A stretch of 64,000 bases of DNA from Streptomyces sp. GQFP (lineage in GTDB: Bacteria; Actinomycetota; Actinomycetes; Streptomycetales; Streptomycetaceae): assembly GCF_021545335.1 (NCBI RefSeq), contig NZ_CP089312.1:1736001-1800000 (forward strand), written 5' to 3'. Under the pieces are notes generated by a model that was not told the origin of the DNA, did not search any database, and saw only the letters and a list, made by a program, of their open reading frames with translations. How positions within the stretch are numbered: position 1 is the first letter of the stretch; every line of letters starts with the position of its first letter. Shown here piece after piece: positions 33,679 through 42,668 of the stretch. A program made the position numbers and the translations under genes.

Positions 33679-34781
33679 TGGATCGGCGTATGCGCCCCGG
33701 TAAGCGAACCCCCACTCCCGCCCCGCCTGTTGGCAACGATCTCCGACGCGATCGACAACGCCGTCTCCTCAGGCGTACGAGCGCCGAGATCCAGCCCGAT
33801 CGGTGACCTCAGCCGCGCCAACTCCAGCTCCGTCACGCCGACTTCGCGCAGCCGCTCGTTCCGGTCGAGGTGGGTCCGGCGGGAGCCCATCGCGCCGATG
33901 TACGCCACCGGCAGGCGCAGGGCGAGTTGGAGCAGGGGTACGTCGAACTTGGCGTCGTGGGTGAGGACGCACAGGACCGTACGGGCGTCCACCGGCGTCC
34001 GTTCCAGGTACCGGTGCGGCCACTCGACGACGATCTCGTCCGCGTCGGGGAAGCGGGCGGGCGTCGCGAAGACCGGGCGGGCGTCGCACACCGTCACGTG
34101 GTAGCCGAGGAACTTGCCGATGCGGACCAGCGCCGACGCGAAGTCGATCGCGCCGAACACGATCATGCGGGGCGGCGGCACCGACGACTCGACCAGCACC
34201 GTGAGCGGTGCTCCGCAACGAGAGCCCTGCTCGCCGATCTCCAGGGTGCCGGTGCGGCCCGCGTCGAGGTAGGCGCGTGCCTCGGCAGCCACCGTGCGGT
34301 CCAGCTCGGGGTGCGCGCCGAAGCCGCCCTCGTACGAGCCGTCCGGGCCCACGAGCAGAGCGCGGCCCAGCAGTTCCGCCGGGCCGGAGACGATCCGTGC
34401 CACGGCCGCCGCCTCCCCGCCCACGGCGGCGCCCAGAGCCGACGCCAGCACCTTGCGGACGGGATCCGACGCCCGTACCGGCGTCACCAGGATGTCGATG
34501 ATCCCGCCGCACGTCAGACCCACCGCGAACGCGTCCGCGTCGCTGTAGCCGAAGCGTTCGAGGACCGACTCGCCATCCGCCAGGGCCTGTTGGCACAGTT
34601 CGTACACCGCGCCCTCCACACAGCCGCCCGAGACCGAGCCGATCGCCGTGCCGTCGGCGTCCACCGCGAGGGCGGCACCCGGCTGGCGGGGCGCACTGCC
34701 GCCCACGGCCACCACGGTGGCCACGGCGAAGTCACGGCCCTGCTCGACCCACCGGTGCAGTTCTTCGGCGATGTCCAGCAT
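33624..34781 (-). CDS. xdhC: XdhC-family xanthine dehydrogenase maturation factor
   Basis: A 385-residue XdhC/CoxI protein that binds molybdenum cofactor and helps insert the sulfurated form into xanthine dehydrogenase. N-terminal XdhC domain: TVVAVGGSAPRQPGAALAV, GSVSGGCVEGAVYE, GLTCGGIIDILV. C-terminal Rossmann-like domain: RMIVFGAIDFASALVRIGKF and LPVAYIGAMGSRR with SPIGLDLGARTPEE. ATG 34781 has gaggag upstream. It is the last gene of the purine cluster on this strand, 40 bp after the permease, and overlaps the divergent kinase gene tail-to-tail by 55 bp. Confidence 0.92.
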   Translation of the reverse strand: MLDIAEELHRWVEQGRDFAVATVVAVGGSAPRQPGAALAVDADGTAIGSVSGGCVEGAVYELCQQALADGESVLERFGYSDADAFAVGLTCGGIIDILVTPVRASDPVRKVLASALGAAVGGEAAAVARIVSGPAELLGRALLVGPDGSYEGGFGAHPELDRTVAAEARAYLDAGRTGTLEIGEQGSRCGAPLTVLVESSVPPPRMIVFGAIDFASALVRIGKFLGYHVTVCDARPVFATPARFPDADEIVVEWPHRYLERTPVDARTVLCVLTHDAKFDVPLLQLALRLPVAYIGAMGSRRTHLDRNERLREVGVTELELARLRSPIGLDLGARTPEETALSIASEIVANRRGGSGGSLTGAHTPIHHDVTSASASVGRIGVVA

Positions 34782-34821
34782 CTCGGTCTCCTCATCAACG
34801 GTGTGCGTACATAGTGGGCGG

Positions 34822-36267
34822 CTAGTGGACGCCCAGCCAGCTCTCAATAGGACTGAGGGCGAAATAGACGAAGAAGATGCCTGTCAGGGCCCACATGAAG
34901 GCACCGATCTCGCGCGCCCTGCCCTGCGCGACCTTGATCGCGACGTACGAGATCACACCGGCCGCCACGCCCGCCGTGATCGAGTACGTGAACGGCATGA
35001 TCACGACGGTCAGGAAGACCGGGACGGCGGTGGCTCGGTCGGCCCAGTCGATGTGCCGGGCGTTCGACATCATCATCGCGCCGATGACCACCAGGGCGGC
35101 CGCCGCGACCTCCCCCGGCACGATCGCCGTCAGCGGGGTGAAGAAGAGGCAGGCCGCGAAGAACAGGCCGGTGACGACGGAGGACAGCCCTGTACGTGCC
35201 CCCTCCCCGACACCCGTCGCCGACTCCACGAACACCGTCTGGCCCGACGCGCCGGCGACGCCGCCGATCGCTCCGCCCGCGCCGTCGATGAACAGCGCCT
35301 TGGACAGGCCCGGCATCCGGCCCTTCTTGTCGGCGAGCCCGGCCTCCGTGCCGACGCCGATGATCGTCGCCATCGCGTCGAAGAAGCCCGCGAGGACGAG
35401 GGTGAACACGATCATGCCGACCGTCATCGCACCGACCTCGCCCCAGCCGCCGAACTCGACGTCCCCGAAGAGCGAGAAGTCCGGCATCGACACCGCGCTG
35501 CCGTGCAACTCCGGTGCGCCGCTGGCCCATTGCTTGGGGTCGATCGCGCCGACCGCGTTGAGCAGGACGGCGATGACGGTCCCGCTGACGATGCCGACGA
35601 GGATCGCTCCGGGGACACCTCGAGCCTGGAGCATGAAGATGAGGAGGAGGGTCGCGGCGAACAACAGCACGGGCCAGCCCGTGAGTTCGCCGTTCGGGCC
35701 GAGGGAGAGCGGGGTCGCCTTGCCCTGGTGCACGAAACCGGCCTTCACCAGGCCGATCAGCGCGACGAACAGGCCGATGCCCATGGTGATCGCGTGTTTC
35801 AGCGCCAGCGGAATCGCGTTCATGATCATCTCGCGCAGGCCGGTGACGACCAGCAGCATGATGACCACGCCGTACAGCACACACATGCCCATCGCCTGCG
35901 GCCAGGTCATGGCTGGCACCACCTGCGAGGCCAGCACGCCGGACACGGACAGGCCGGCGGCGAGGGCGAGCGGGACCTTGCCGACGAAGCCCATGAGGAG
36001 GGTGGTGACGGCTGCGGCGAACGCCGTTGCGGTGATCAGCGCCTGTTGGCCGAGCGTGTTTCCGGCGGCGTCCTTGCCCGAGAGGATCAGAGGATTGAGG
36101 AGCAGGATGTACGCCATCGCCATGAAGGTGGTGATGCCGCCGCGGATCTCTCGGGCAAAGGTGGAGTTTCGGTGGGTTATCCGGAAGTAGCGGTCGAGCG
36201 GGGATTGGCCGGATTTGACGCCTGGGGGCGCCTCGATGGGCCTCGGCTGTACCGACTGCTGGGTCAT
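34822..36267 (-). CDS. NCS2 purine permease (AzgA/PbuG-like)
   Basis: A 481-residue integral membrane protein with 12-14 hydrophobic segments. Typical of the AzgA-type NCS2 group: EIRGGITTFMAMAYILLLNP at the N-terminus, TEAGLADKKGRMPGLSKALF in the middle, and GASGQTVFVESATGVGEGAR. It imports purine bases (xanthine, hypoxanthine, guanine or adenine) with protons. ATG 36267 has gggag about 8 bp upstream. Between xdhC and the xanthine dehydrogenase genes, so its likely substrate is a purine that the enzyme oxidises. Confidence 0.92.
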   Translation of the reverse strand: MTQQSVQPRPIEAPPGVKSGQSPLDRYFRITHRNSTFAREIRGGITTFMAMAYILLLNPLILSGKDAAGNTLGQQALITATAFAAAVTTLLMGFVGKVPLALAAGLSVSGVLASQVVPAMTWPQAMGMCVLYGVVIMLLVVTGLREMIMNAIPLALKHAITMGIGLFVALIGLVKAGFVHQGKATPLSLGPNGELTGWPVLLFAATLLLIFMLQARGVPGAILVGIVSGTVIAVLLNAVGAIDPKQWASGAPELHGSAVSMPDFSLFGDVEFGGWGEVGAMTVGMIVFTLVLAGFFDAMATIIGVGTEAGLADKKGRMPGLSKALFIDGAGGAIGGVAGASGQTVFVESATGVGEGARTGLSSVVTGLFFAACLFFTPLTAIVPGEVAAAALVVIGAMMMSNARHIDWADRATAVPVFLTVVIMPFTYSITAGVAAGVISYVAIKVAQGRAREIGAFMWALTGIFFVYFALSPIESWLGVH

Positions 36268-36350
36268 GGTGCGGTCTCCCAAGGTTCATAGGGGGTTGGG
36301 AAGGTGCACGACCCGGGGGACGGCCCGAGACGAGTGGGGGTATTTGTGGG

Positions 36351-36513
36351 GTTCGTTGTCGGGTGCGGGCCCGGTGGGGCTTCTCGCGCAGTTCCCCGCG
36401 CCCCTGAAAGGCAGGGGCTGCGCCCCTCGCCTTTCGGCCCGCAGGGCCGGGGTTTTTAGGGGCGCGGGGAACTGCGCGACCAGCCCCCACCGGGCCCGCA
36501 CCCGACAACGAAC
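36351..36513. repeat. 163-bp interspersed long inverted repeat
   Basis: Arms 36351-36379 and 36485-36513 are exact complements over 29 bp (gttcgttgtcgggtgcgggc and on), and pairing continues after a 4-5-base mismatch through cgcgcagttccccgcgcccct against its complement. The inner part holds cagg ggctgcgcccct and gcctttcggcccgcagggcc hairpins. It fills the gap between the xanthine dehydrogenase large subunit and the permease gene, 3 bp before the former's stop. Its core (gcgcagttccccgcgcccc) recurs at 43512. A terminator or mRNA-stabilising role between the two genes is plausible. Confidence 0.9.
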
Positions 36514-36516
36514 CGA

Positions 36517-38916
36517 CTACGCCGTACCGGTCAGGTGCTCAGGCCGCACCGGCGTCTTCGTCAGCTCCAAGCCCGTCGCATTCCGAATCGCCGCCAACAC
36601 GGCCGGAGTTGACGACAAAGTCGGCGCCTCGCCAACCCCGCGCAACCCGTAAGGCGCATGCGCGTCGGCCAGTTCGAGGACGTCGACCGGGATGGTCGGG
36701 GTGTCGAGGATGGTCGGGATCAGATAGTCCGTGAAGGACGGATTCCGTACCTTGGCCGTCTTCGGATCGATGATGATCTCCTCCATCACCGCGATGCCAA
36801 GACCCTGCGTCGTGCCGCCCTGGATCTGCCCGACCACCGACAGCGGATTCAGCGCCTTGCCGACATCCTGTGCGCAAGCCAGCTCGATGACCTTCACCAG
36901 GCCCAGTTCCGTGTCGACCTCGACGACCGCCCGGTGCGCCGCGAACGAGTACTGGACGTGTCCGAAGCCCTGGCCGGTGCGCAGATCGAACGGTTCGGTC
37001 GGCCGGTGCCGCCACTCCGCCTCGACCTCGACGGCCTCGTCGCCCAGGACGTCCACCAGGTCGGCCAGGACCTCGCCGGCGTCCGTCACCACCTTGCCGC
37101 CCTCCAACAGCAGCTCCGCCGTGGCCCAAGCCGGGTGGTACGAGCCGAACTTGCGGCGCCCGACCTCCAGCACCTTCTCCCGCACCAGCTCGCACGAGTT
37201 CTTGACGGCGCCGCCGGTGACGTACGTCTGGCGGGAGGCAGAGGTCGAACCGGCGCTGCCCACCTGGGTGTCGGCCGGGTGGATCGTCACCTGGGTGACG
37301 CCCAGCTCGGTGCGGGCGATCTGGGCGTGGACGGTGACCCCGCCCTGGCCGACCTCCGCCATGGCCGTGTGGACCGTGGCCACCGGCTCACCGCCGACAA
37401 CCTCCATGCGGACCCGGGCAGTTGAGTAGTCGTCGAAGCCCTCGGAGAAGCCGACGTTCTTGATGCCGACCGCGTAGCCGATGCCCCGGACGACACCCTC
37501 GCCGTGGGTGGTGTTGGAGAGGCCGCCCGGCAGCTGGCGTACGTCCGCCGCCTCGCCCGCCGCCAGCCACTGCTGCTCCGGCGGAAGCGGCATCGCCTTG
37601 ACGCGGCGCAGGAGTTCGGCGACCGGCGCCGGGGAGTCGACGGCCTGCCCGGTCGGCAGCAGCGTGCCCTGTTCCATCGCGTTGAGGCGGCGGAACTCGA
37701 CCCGGTCCATGCCCACCGCGTCGGCGAGCTTGTCCATCTGGGCCTCGTAGGCGAAGCACGCCTGGACCGCGCCGAAGCCGCGCATCGCGCCGCAGGGCGG
37801 GTTGTTGGTGTAGAGGGCGATGCAGTCGATGTCGACGTCGTCGACGACGTAGGGGCCGGCGCCCAGCGAGGCCGCGTTGCCGACGACCGCCGGCGAGGCG
37901 GACGCGTACGCGCCGCCGTCGAGCACGATCCGCGCCTTCAGGTGGGTCAGCTTGCCGTCCTTCGTGGCCCCGTGCTCGTACGTGAGCTTCGCGGGATGCC
38001 GGTGGACGTGACCGAAGAAGGACTCGAAGCGGTTGTAGACGATCTTCACTGGTTTGCCAGTGCGCAGCGCCAGCAGACACGCGTGGATCTGCATCGACAG
38101 GTCCTCGCGCCCGCCGAAGGCTCCGCCGACGCCCGACAGCGTCATGCGGACCTTGTCCTCGGGGAGGCCCAGCACCGGGGCGATCTGGCGCAGGTCGGAG
38201 TGCAGCCACTGGGTGGCGACGTAGAGGTCGACTCCGCCGTCTTCGGCGGGGACGGCCAGGCCCGACTCGGGGCCCAGGAACGCCTGGTCCTGCATGCCGA
38301 AGGTGTACTCGCCGGTGACGATGAAGTCGGCCCGGGCGCGGGCTGCTTCGACGTCGCCTCGGATGACCGGCTGGCGGTGGAGGATGTTCGGGTGGTCGAC
38401 GTGGCCGATGTGGTGGTCGGTGCGGTTCTCATGGATGAGGATCGCGTCCGGCGCGGTCGCGGAGGCCTCGTCGGTGATGACCGGCAGGTCGCGGTACTCG
38501 ACCTTGATCTTTGCTGCTGCGCGGCGCGCGGTCTCCGGGTGGTCGGCGGCGACGATGGCGACCGGTTCGCCGTGGTGGCGGACCCTGCCGTGGGCGAGGA
38601 CCGGGGTGTCCTGGATCTCCAGGCCGTAGTTCCTCACGTCGGTCGGGAGGTCGTCGTACGTCATGATCGAGTAGACGCCGGGCAGGGCCAGGGCCTCGGC
38701 CGTGTCGATCGAGACGATCTCGGCGTGGGCGACCGTGGAGCGCAGGATCTGGCCCCAGAGCATGTCCTCGTGCCACATGTCGGACGAGTACGCGAACTCG
38801 CCGGTGACCTTGAGGGTGCCGTCCGGGCGGAGCGTGGACTCGCCGATGCCGCCCTTGGTCTGCGAGCCCTGGGTGACCTTGGTGGGCGTCCCGAGGGGAG
38901 CGCTCTTGCCGGGCAT
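36517..38916 (-). CDS. Xanthine dehydrogenase molybdopterin-binding subunit
   Basis: A 799-residue molybdenum hydroxylase subunit. Seen: N-terminal a/b hammerhead domain (LRPDGTLKVTGEFAYSSDMW), MoCo-binding GVGGAFGGRED, NNPPCGAMRGFGAVQ, AEVGQGGVTVHAQIA, and catalytic Glu in GLRGVGEAP. Oxidises hypoxanthine and xanthine to urate. ATG 38916 follows the iron-sulfur gene stop by 1 bp; gaggg-type signals are weak, so coupled translation is likely. Third gene of the FAD / 2Fe-2S / Mo operon read on this strand. Confidence 0.93.
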   Translation of the reverse strand: MPGKSAPLGTPTKVTQGSQTKGGIGESTLRPDGTLKVTGEFAYSSDMWHEDMLWGQILRSTVAHAEIVSIDTAEALALPGVYSIMTYDDLPTDVRNYGLEIQDTPVLAHGRVRHHGEPVAIVAADHPETARRAAAKIKVEYRDLPVITDEASATAPDAILIHENRTDHHIGHVDHPNILHRQPVIRGDVEAARARADFIVTGEYTFGMQDQAFLGPESGLAVPAEDGGVDLYVATQWLHSDLRQIAPVLGLPEDKVRMTLSGVGGAFGGREDLSMQIHACLLALRTGKPVKIVYNRFESFFGHVHRHPAKLTYEHGATKDGKLTHLKARIVLDGGAYASASPAVVGNAASLGAGPYVVDDVDIDCIALYTNNPPCGAMRGFGAVQACFAYEAQMDKLADAVGMDRVEFRRLNAMEQGTLLPTGQAVDSPAPVAELLRRVKAMPLPPEQQWLAAGEAADVRQLPGGLSNTTHGEGVVRGIGYAVGIKNVGFSEGFDDYSTARVRMEVVGGEPVATVHTAMAEVGQGGVTVHAQIARTELGVTQVTIHPADTQVGSAGSTSASRQTYVTGGAVKNSCELVREKVLEVGRRKFGSYHPAWATAELLLEGGKVVTDAGEVLADLVDVLGDEAVEVEAEWRHRPTEPFDLRTGQGFGHVQYSFAAHRAVVEVDTELGLVKVIELACAQDVGKALNPLSVVGQIQGGTTQGLGIAVMEEIIIDPKTAKVRNPSFTDYLIPTILDTPTIPVDVLELADAHAPYGLRGVGEAPTLSSTPAVLAAIRNATGLELTKTPVRPEHLTGTA

Positions 38917-38917
38917 G

Positions 38918-39505
38918 TCAGACCGCCTCTCCCTGTCGGGCCGCGGCCAGCCGGACCGCGTCCATGATCTTCTCGTAGCCCGTGCAGCGGCACAGGTTGC
39001 CCGACAGCGCCTCGCGGATGTCCGCGTCGGTCGGGTTGGGGTTCTGCTCCAGCATCTCGTCGGCGGCGACCAGCAGACCGGGCGTGCAGAAACCGCACTG
39101 GACTGCGCCCGCGTCGATGAACGCCTGCTGGATCGGGGCGAGTTCGACTCCCTCGCCGGTCTGGGAGTCCGTACTGCCCTTGGGCTCCCACCGCTTGGCC
39201 GCGTCAAGTGACGTACCGCAGGCGCCCGTTCCGCAACTGCCGTGTTCCGTACGCTGCTTGGCGTACTCGGCGAGCCCCTCGACCGTGACGATCTCGCGGC
39301 CCTCCGCCTGTCCCGCCGCGACGAGACACGAGCACACCGGTACGCCGTCGAGGCGGACGGTGCACGACCCGCACTCGCCCTGCTCGCAGGCGTTCTTGGA
39401 ACCCGGCAGGCCGAGCCGCTCCCGCAGCACGTACAGCAGGGACTCGCCCTCCCATACGTCGTCGGCCTCCTGCGGACGCCCGTTGACCGTGAAATTGACG
39501 CGCAT
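38918..39505 (-). CDS. Xanthine dehydrogenase 2Fe-2S subunit
   Basis: A 195-residue electron-transfer subunit with both [2Fe-2S] sites: plant-type CEQGECGSCTV then VCSC, and the alpha-helical CGFCTPG and CRCTGYE. Between them is an about 35-residue insert (HGSCGTGACGTSLDAAKRWE) with two further Cys, not part of the standard cluster set. ATG 39505 overlaps the FAD-subunit stop by one base (TAATG) and has ggagg about 8 bp upstream. Passes electrons from the Mo centre to FAD. Confidence 0.93.
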   Translation of the reverse strand: MRVNFTVNGRPQEADDVWEGESLLYVLRERLGLPGSKNACEQGECGSCTVRLDGVPVCSCLVAAGQAEGREIVTVEGLAEYAKQRTEHGSCGTGACGTSLDAAKRWEPKGSTDSQTGEGVELAPIQQAFIDAGAVQCGFCTPGLLVAADEMLEQNPNPTDADIREALSGNLCRCTGYEKIMDAVRLAAARQGEAV

Positions 39506-40395
39506 TACGCGACTCCCTCCGTGCGAGCGGCGGTGCCGCGGTACGACTCCCAGGTCCATGTCAGCGTGCGGCGGGCCATCACGCCGACCGCGTGGCGGCG
39601 GTAGCTCGCGGTGCCCCGGACGTCGTCGATGGGGTTGCAGGCGGCGGCGCACAGGTCGGCGAACTGCTTGGCGACCGACGGGGTGATGATCTTCCCGTTG
39701 TCCCAGAAGCCGCCCTCGTCGAGCGCCGCGTTCAGGAACTCCTCGGCGGCCTTCGCCCTGACGGGTGTGGGCGCCGCCGAACCGATGCCCGTACGGACGG
39801 TCCGCGTCGACGGGTGCAGCGCGAGGCCGAAGGCGCAGACCGCGATGACCATGGCGTTGCGAGTGCCAACCTTCGAGTACTGCTGGGGGCCGTCCGCCTT
39901 CTTGATGCGGACCGCGCGGATCAGCTCGTCGGGCGCGAGCGCGTTGCGCTTCACGCCGGTGTAGAAGTCGTCGATCGGGATCAGCCGGGTCCCTCGTACG
40001 GACTCGGCCTCGACCTGCGCGCCCGCGGCGAGGAGCGCCGGGTGGGCGTCACCCGCCGGGGAGGCGGTACCGAGGTTGCCGCCGACACCGCCGCGGTTGC
40101 GGATCTGCGGGGAGGCGACCGTGTGCGAGGCGAGGGCCAGGCCCGGCAACTCGCCGCGCAGGTTCTCCATGATCCTGGTGTACGGGACCGAGGCGCCCAG
40201 GCGCACGCTGTCGCCGTCGGTCTCCCACTCGTAGAGATCTCCGATGCGGGTGAGGTCGAGCAGGCACTCGGGTCGACGGTGGTCGAAGTTGATCTCGACC
40301 ATCACGTCGGTGCCGCCCGCGATCGGCACAGCGGTGGGGTGCTCGGCCTTCGCGGCGAGCGCCTCCTGCCAGCTGGCGGGGCGAAGGAAGTCCAT
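39505..40395 (-). CDS. Xanthine dehydrogenase FAD-binding subunit
   Basis: A 296-residue FAD subunit (CoxM/XdhB-type). FAD motifs VPIAGGTDVMVE near residue 25 and RNRGGVGGNLGTASPAGD near 110 are visible, with the CO-dehydrogenase-type C-terminal domain after about 170. ATG 40395 is preferred to one 24 codons earlier because homologues start with MDFLRPASW and a purine-rich aggaaaagag lies upstream. First gene of the operon and divergent from the PucR regulator. Confidence 0.92.
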   Translation of the reverse strand: MDFLRPASWQEALAAKAEHPTAVPIAGGTDVMVEINFDHRRPECLLDLTRIGDLYEWETDGDSVRLGASVPYTRIMENLRGELPGLALASHTVASPQIRNRGGVGGNLGTASPAGDAHPALLAAGAQVEAESVRGTRLIPIDDFYTGVKRNALAPDELIRAVRIKKADGPQQYSKVGTRNAMVIAVCAFGLALHPSTRTVRTGIGSAAPTPVRAKAAEEFLNAALDEGGFWDNGKIITPSVAKQFADLCAAACNPIDDVRGTASYRRHAVGVMARRTLTWTWESYRGTAARTEGVA

Positions 40396-40677
40396 GACCG
40401 GCTCTTTTCCTCTTCGTCTCGGCGTCTCGTGAGTCGTACCGACGGGTCGCGCCAATGGCTCGTTCATGTGCTGTTCACAGGGGATGAGATCAGTACACAG
40501 CGCTGTACTCCGCCCAGGTCAGTCACGGAAACCATGAAGGAGTTGGCTGGCCAGGGCGATCGTCTTGTAGATTCGTATGAACAGGGGTCATCAGTAACCT
40601 CTCTGATTTTCCCCGGAAACAGTGAGCGCCGCGCAGGCGGAAAAGCGCGGCTCGCAAACAGAACGGCGGCGACGAGA
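40396..40677. promoter_or_regulatory. Divergent promoter region, xdh operon / pucR
   Basis: A 282-bp gap between the xanthine dehydrogenase operon and the regulator. A near-palindrome, agtacacagcgctgtact, lies at 40492-40509 around a perfect cagcgctg core; this is a candidate PucR-type operator. AT-rich tracts at about 40565-40610 could hold a plus-strand promoter. No gene is seen here. Confidence 0.4.
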
Positions 40678-42360
40678 ATGCGGCTGCGCGCACTGCTGGA
40701 CACCGACGCGCTGGGCCTCAGGCTGCTCGGCGGCGAGGACGAGCTGGACCGCACCGTCCGCGGGGTGATGACCACCGACCTCAGGGACCCCAGCCGCTAC
40801 CTCTCGGGCGGCGAGCTGGTGCTCACCGGACTGGCCTGGCGGCGGGACCCGGCGGACTCCGAGTCGTTCGTACGGCTTGTGGCGGGGGCCGGGGTCGCGG
40901 CCCTGGCCGCCGGTGAGGCCGAGCTGGGGGCCGTCCCGGACGACCTGATCACGGCCTGCGCCCGGCACCGGCTGCCGCTGTTCGCGGTGCACGAGTCGGT
41001 GGCGTTCGCGACGATCACCGAGCATGTCGTACGGCAGGTGTCCGGCGAGCGTGCCGGGGATCTGGCGGCGGTCGTGGACCGGCACCGCCGGATGATGACC
41101 TCGGGTCCGGCGGGGGGCGGCCCCGACGTGGTCCTGGACCTGCTCGGCTCGGACCTGGACCTGCGCGCCTGGGTCCTCTCCCCCGCCGGACGTCTCATCG
41201 CGGGCTCCAAGGTCTCGGGCCCCGCCCCGGCCCCCGACGTGTGCGCGGCCCTGGCGGCCGAGCATCTGACGGCGTCCCGCACCGGCCGACGCGGACCCCA
41301 CCGGGTGACGGTGGGCGGCACGACGTACTCCCTGTTTCCCGTGCGTGGCAACGGCCGTACCGCCGCCGCACAGGGCGGCTCGCGGGACGTACGGGAAACC
41401 CTTCTCTCCGACTGGCTGCTCGCCGTCGAGGCGGACGCCGGGGACTGGCCGGCGGAGCGGCTCGACCTGCTGCAGGGCGTCACGCAGCTGATCGCGGTCG
41501 AGCGCGACCGGCGCGACACGGCCCGTACGGTACGGCGGCGGCTCGCCCAGGAGGTTCTGGAGCTGGTGCAGACGGGCGCGGCGCCCTCCGAGATCGCGGC
41601 CCGGCTGCGGGTCGCCGCTCCGGTACTGCTGCCCGGCCTCGGCGCGGCCCCGCACTGGCAGGTCGTCGTGGCCCGCGTGGACTGGGCGGGCGGCGAGATC
41701 GAGGGCGGTCCGGTGGCCCAGGCGTTGCTGGAGGAAATCCTCGTCGACCCGCTGCTGGCGGGCCCGGAGCACTCCGACCGGATCGCGGTGGCCCAGACGG
41801 GGGACGAGGCGATCGCCCTCGTACCACTGCCGGCGGTGTCGTCGGAGCACGACGGTTCGGAGACGGGGATCCTCGCCGAGGAGCTGCTGACCGCCGTACG
41901 GGACCCGCTGTCGGCGGGCCTCGACGACGACGGGCGGCTCACGATCGGCGTGAGCGCCGCCGTGCACTCGGCGGAGGGGCTGCGCGGGGCGCTGGAGGAG
42001 GCACGGCACGCGCGCCGGGTGGCCGCGGCGCGCCCCGGCCGGGTGTGCGCGGCGGGCCACCAGGAGTTGGCCTCCCACGTCCTCCTCCTCCCCTTCGTCC
42101 CGGACGACGTCCGCCGCGCCTTCACGGCCCGCCTCCTCGACCCCCTGCGCGACTACGACCGACGCCACCGGGCCGAGCTGATCCCGACGCTGGAGGCGTT
42201 CCTGGAGTGCGACGGCTCGTGGACGCGGTGCGCGACCCGGCTGCATCTGCATGTGAACACGCTGCGGTACCGGGTGGGGCGGATCGAGCAGTTGACGGGG
42301 CGTGATCTGTCGCGACTGGAGGACAAGCTGGACTTCTTCCTGGCGTTGCGGATGAGTTGA
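40678..42360 (+). CDS. pucR: PucR-family purine catabolism regulator
   Basis: A 560-residue regulator. N-terminal PucR domain (MRLRALLDTDALGLRLLGGE, DELDRTVRGVMTTDLRDP), a central GGDEF-like/CdaR region, and a C-terminal helix-turn-helix of the PucR_HTH type (ECDGSWTRCATRLHLHVNTL, RYRVGRIEQLTGRDLS). Such proteins sense purine degradation intermediates and control uptake and oxidation genes. ATG 40678 is chosen because the family starts with this MRLRALL sequence; the frame is open far upstream but that DNA is the xdh operon. Divergent from the genes it is expected to control. Confidence 0.92.
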   Translation: MRLRALLDTDALGLRLLGGEDELDRTVRGVMTTDLRDPSRYLSGGELVLTGLAWRRDPADSESFVRLVAGAGVAALAAGEAELGAVPDDLITACARHRLPLFAVHESVAFATITEHVVRQVSGERAGDLAAVVDRHRRMMTSGPAGGGPDVVLDLLGSDLDLRAWVLSPAGRLIAGSKVSGPAPAPDVCAALAAEHLTASRTGRRGPHRVTVGGTTYSLFPVRGNGRTAAAQGGSRDVRETLLSDWLLAVEADAGDWPAERLDLLQGVTQLIAVERDRRDTARTVRRRLAQEVLELVQTGAAPSEIAARLRVAAPVLLPGLGAAPHWQVVVARVDWAGGEIEGGPVAQALLEEILVDPLLAGPEHSDRIAVAQTGDEAIALVPLPAVSSEHDGSETGILAEELLTAVRDPLSAGLDDDGRLTIGVSAAVHSAEGLRGALEEARHARRVAAARPGRVCAAGHQELASHVLLLPFVPDDVRRAFTARLLDPLRDYDRRHRAELIPTLEAFLECDGSWTRCATRLHLHVNTLRYRVGRIEQLTGRDLSRLEDKLDFFLALRMS

Positions 42361-42478
42361 GCCTGCGGCGGCTTTGTGGCGACGGGTTCGGTGAGAGGTC
42401 GTGCGGGGCGTGCGGTCCTGGCGTGCGCCCCGTGAGAGCGGTTCCGTGGCAACCGGGCGACCGATCTTCCCCGACTTT

Positions 42479-42492
42479 GTGAAATCCTTCAC
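42479..42492. promoter_or_regulatory. CRP-like palindrome GTGAA-N4-TTCAC
   Basis: tGTGAAATCCTTCACc fits the CRP-type pattern TGTGA-N6-TCACA at nine of ten fixed bases. It lies 177 bp before the TPR gene start and 119 bp after the pucR stop. Streptomyces has a CRP protein that binds GTG-N6-CAC sites; whether this one is used is unknown. Confidence 0.4.
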
Positions 42493-42566
42493 CTACCCCC
42501 TTGGCCCGGTGCCGGGATTCATGCTGAGATGCCGCCACCACTCAACAAGCTCGATGGCGTGCTGGG

Positions 42567-42651
42567 CCTGTTCTTCGGATCAGGTCGGTGGCGAGGCGCG
42601 GTGCCTTGCGTCGCCGGTACAGCGCGACCCCGAGCTGATCCGAAGAACAGG
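42567..42651 (+). promoter_or_regulatory. 85-bp structured leader with perfect 16-bp outer stem
   Basis: cctgttcttcggatca (42567-42582) and its exact complement (42636-42651) enclose 53 bases that themselves can pair (ggtcg with cgacc; ggcga with tcgcc). The right arm ends 6 bp before the ggggaggg ribosome binding site of the TPR gene. It could act as an attenuator or regulated leader; a protein-binding inverted repeat is also possible. Confidence 0.6.
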
Positions 42652-42668
42652 ACCTTGGGGAGGGCAAC

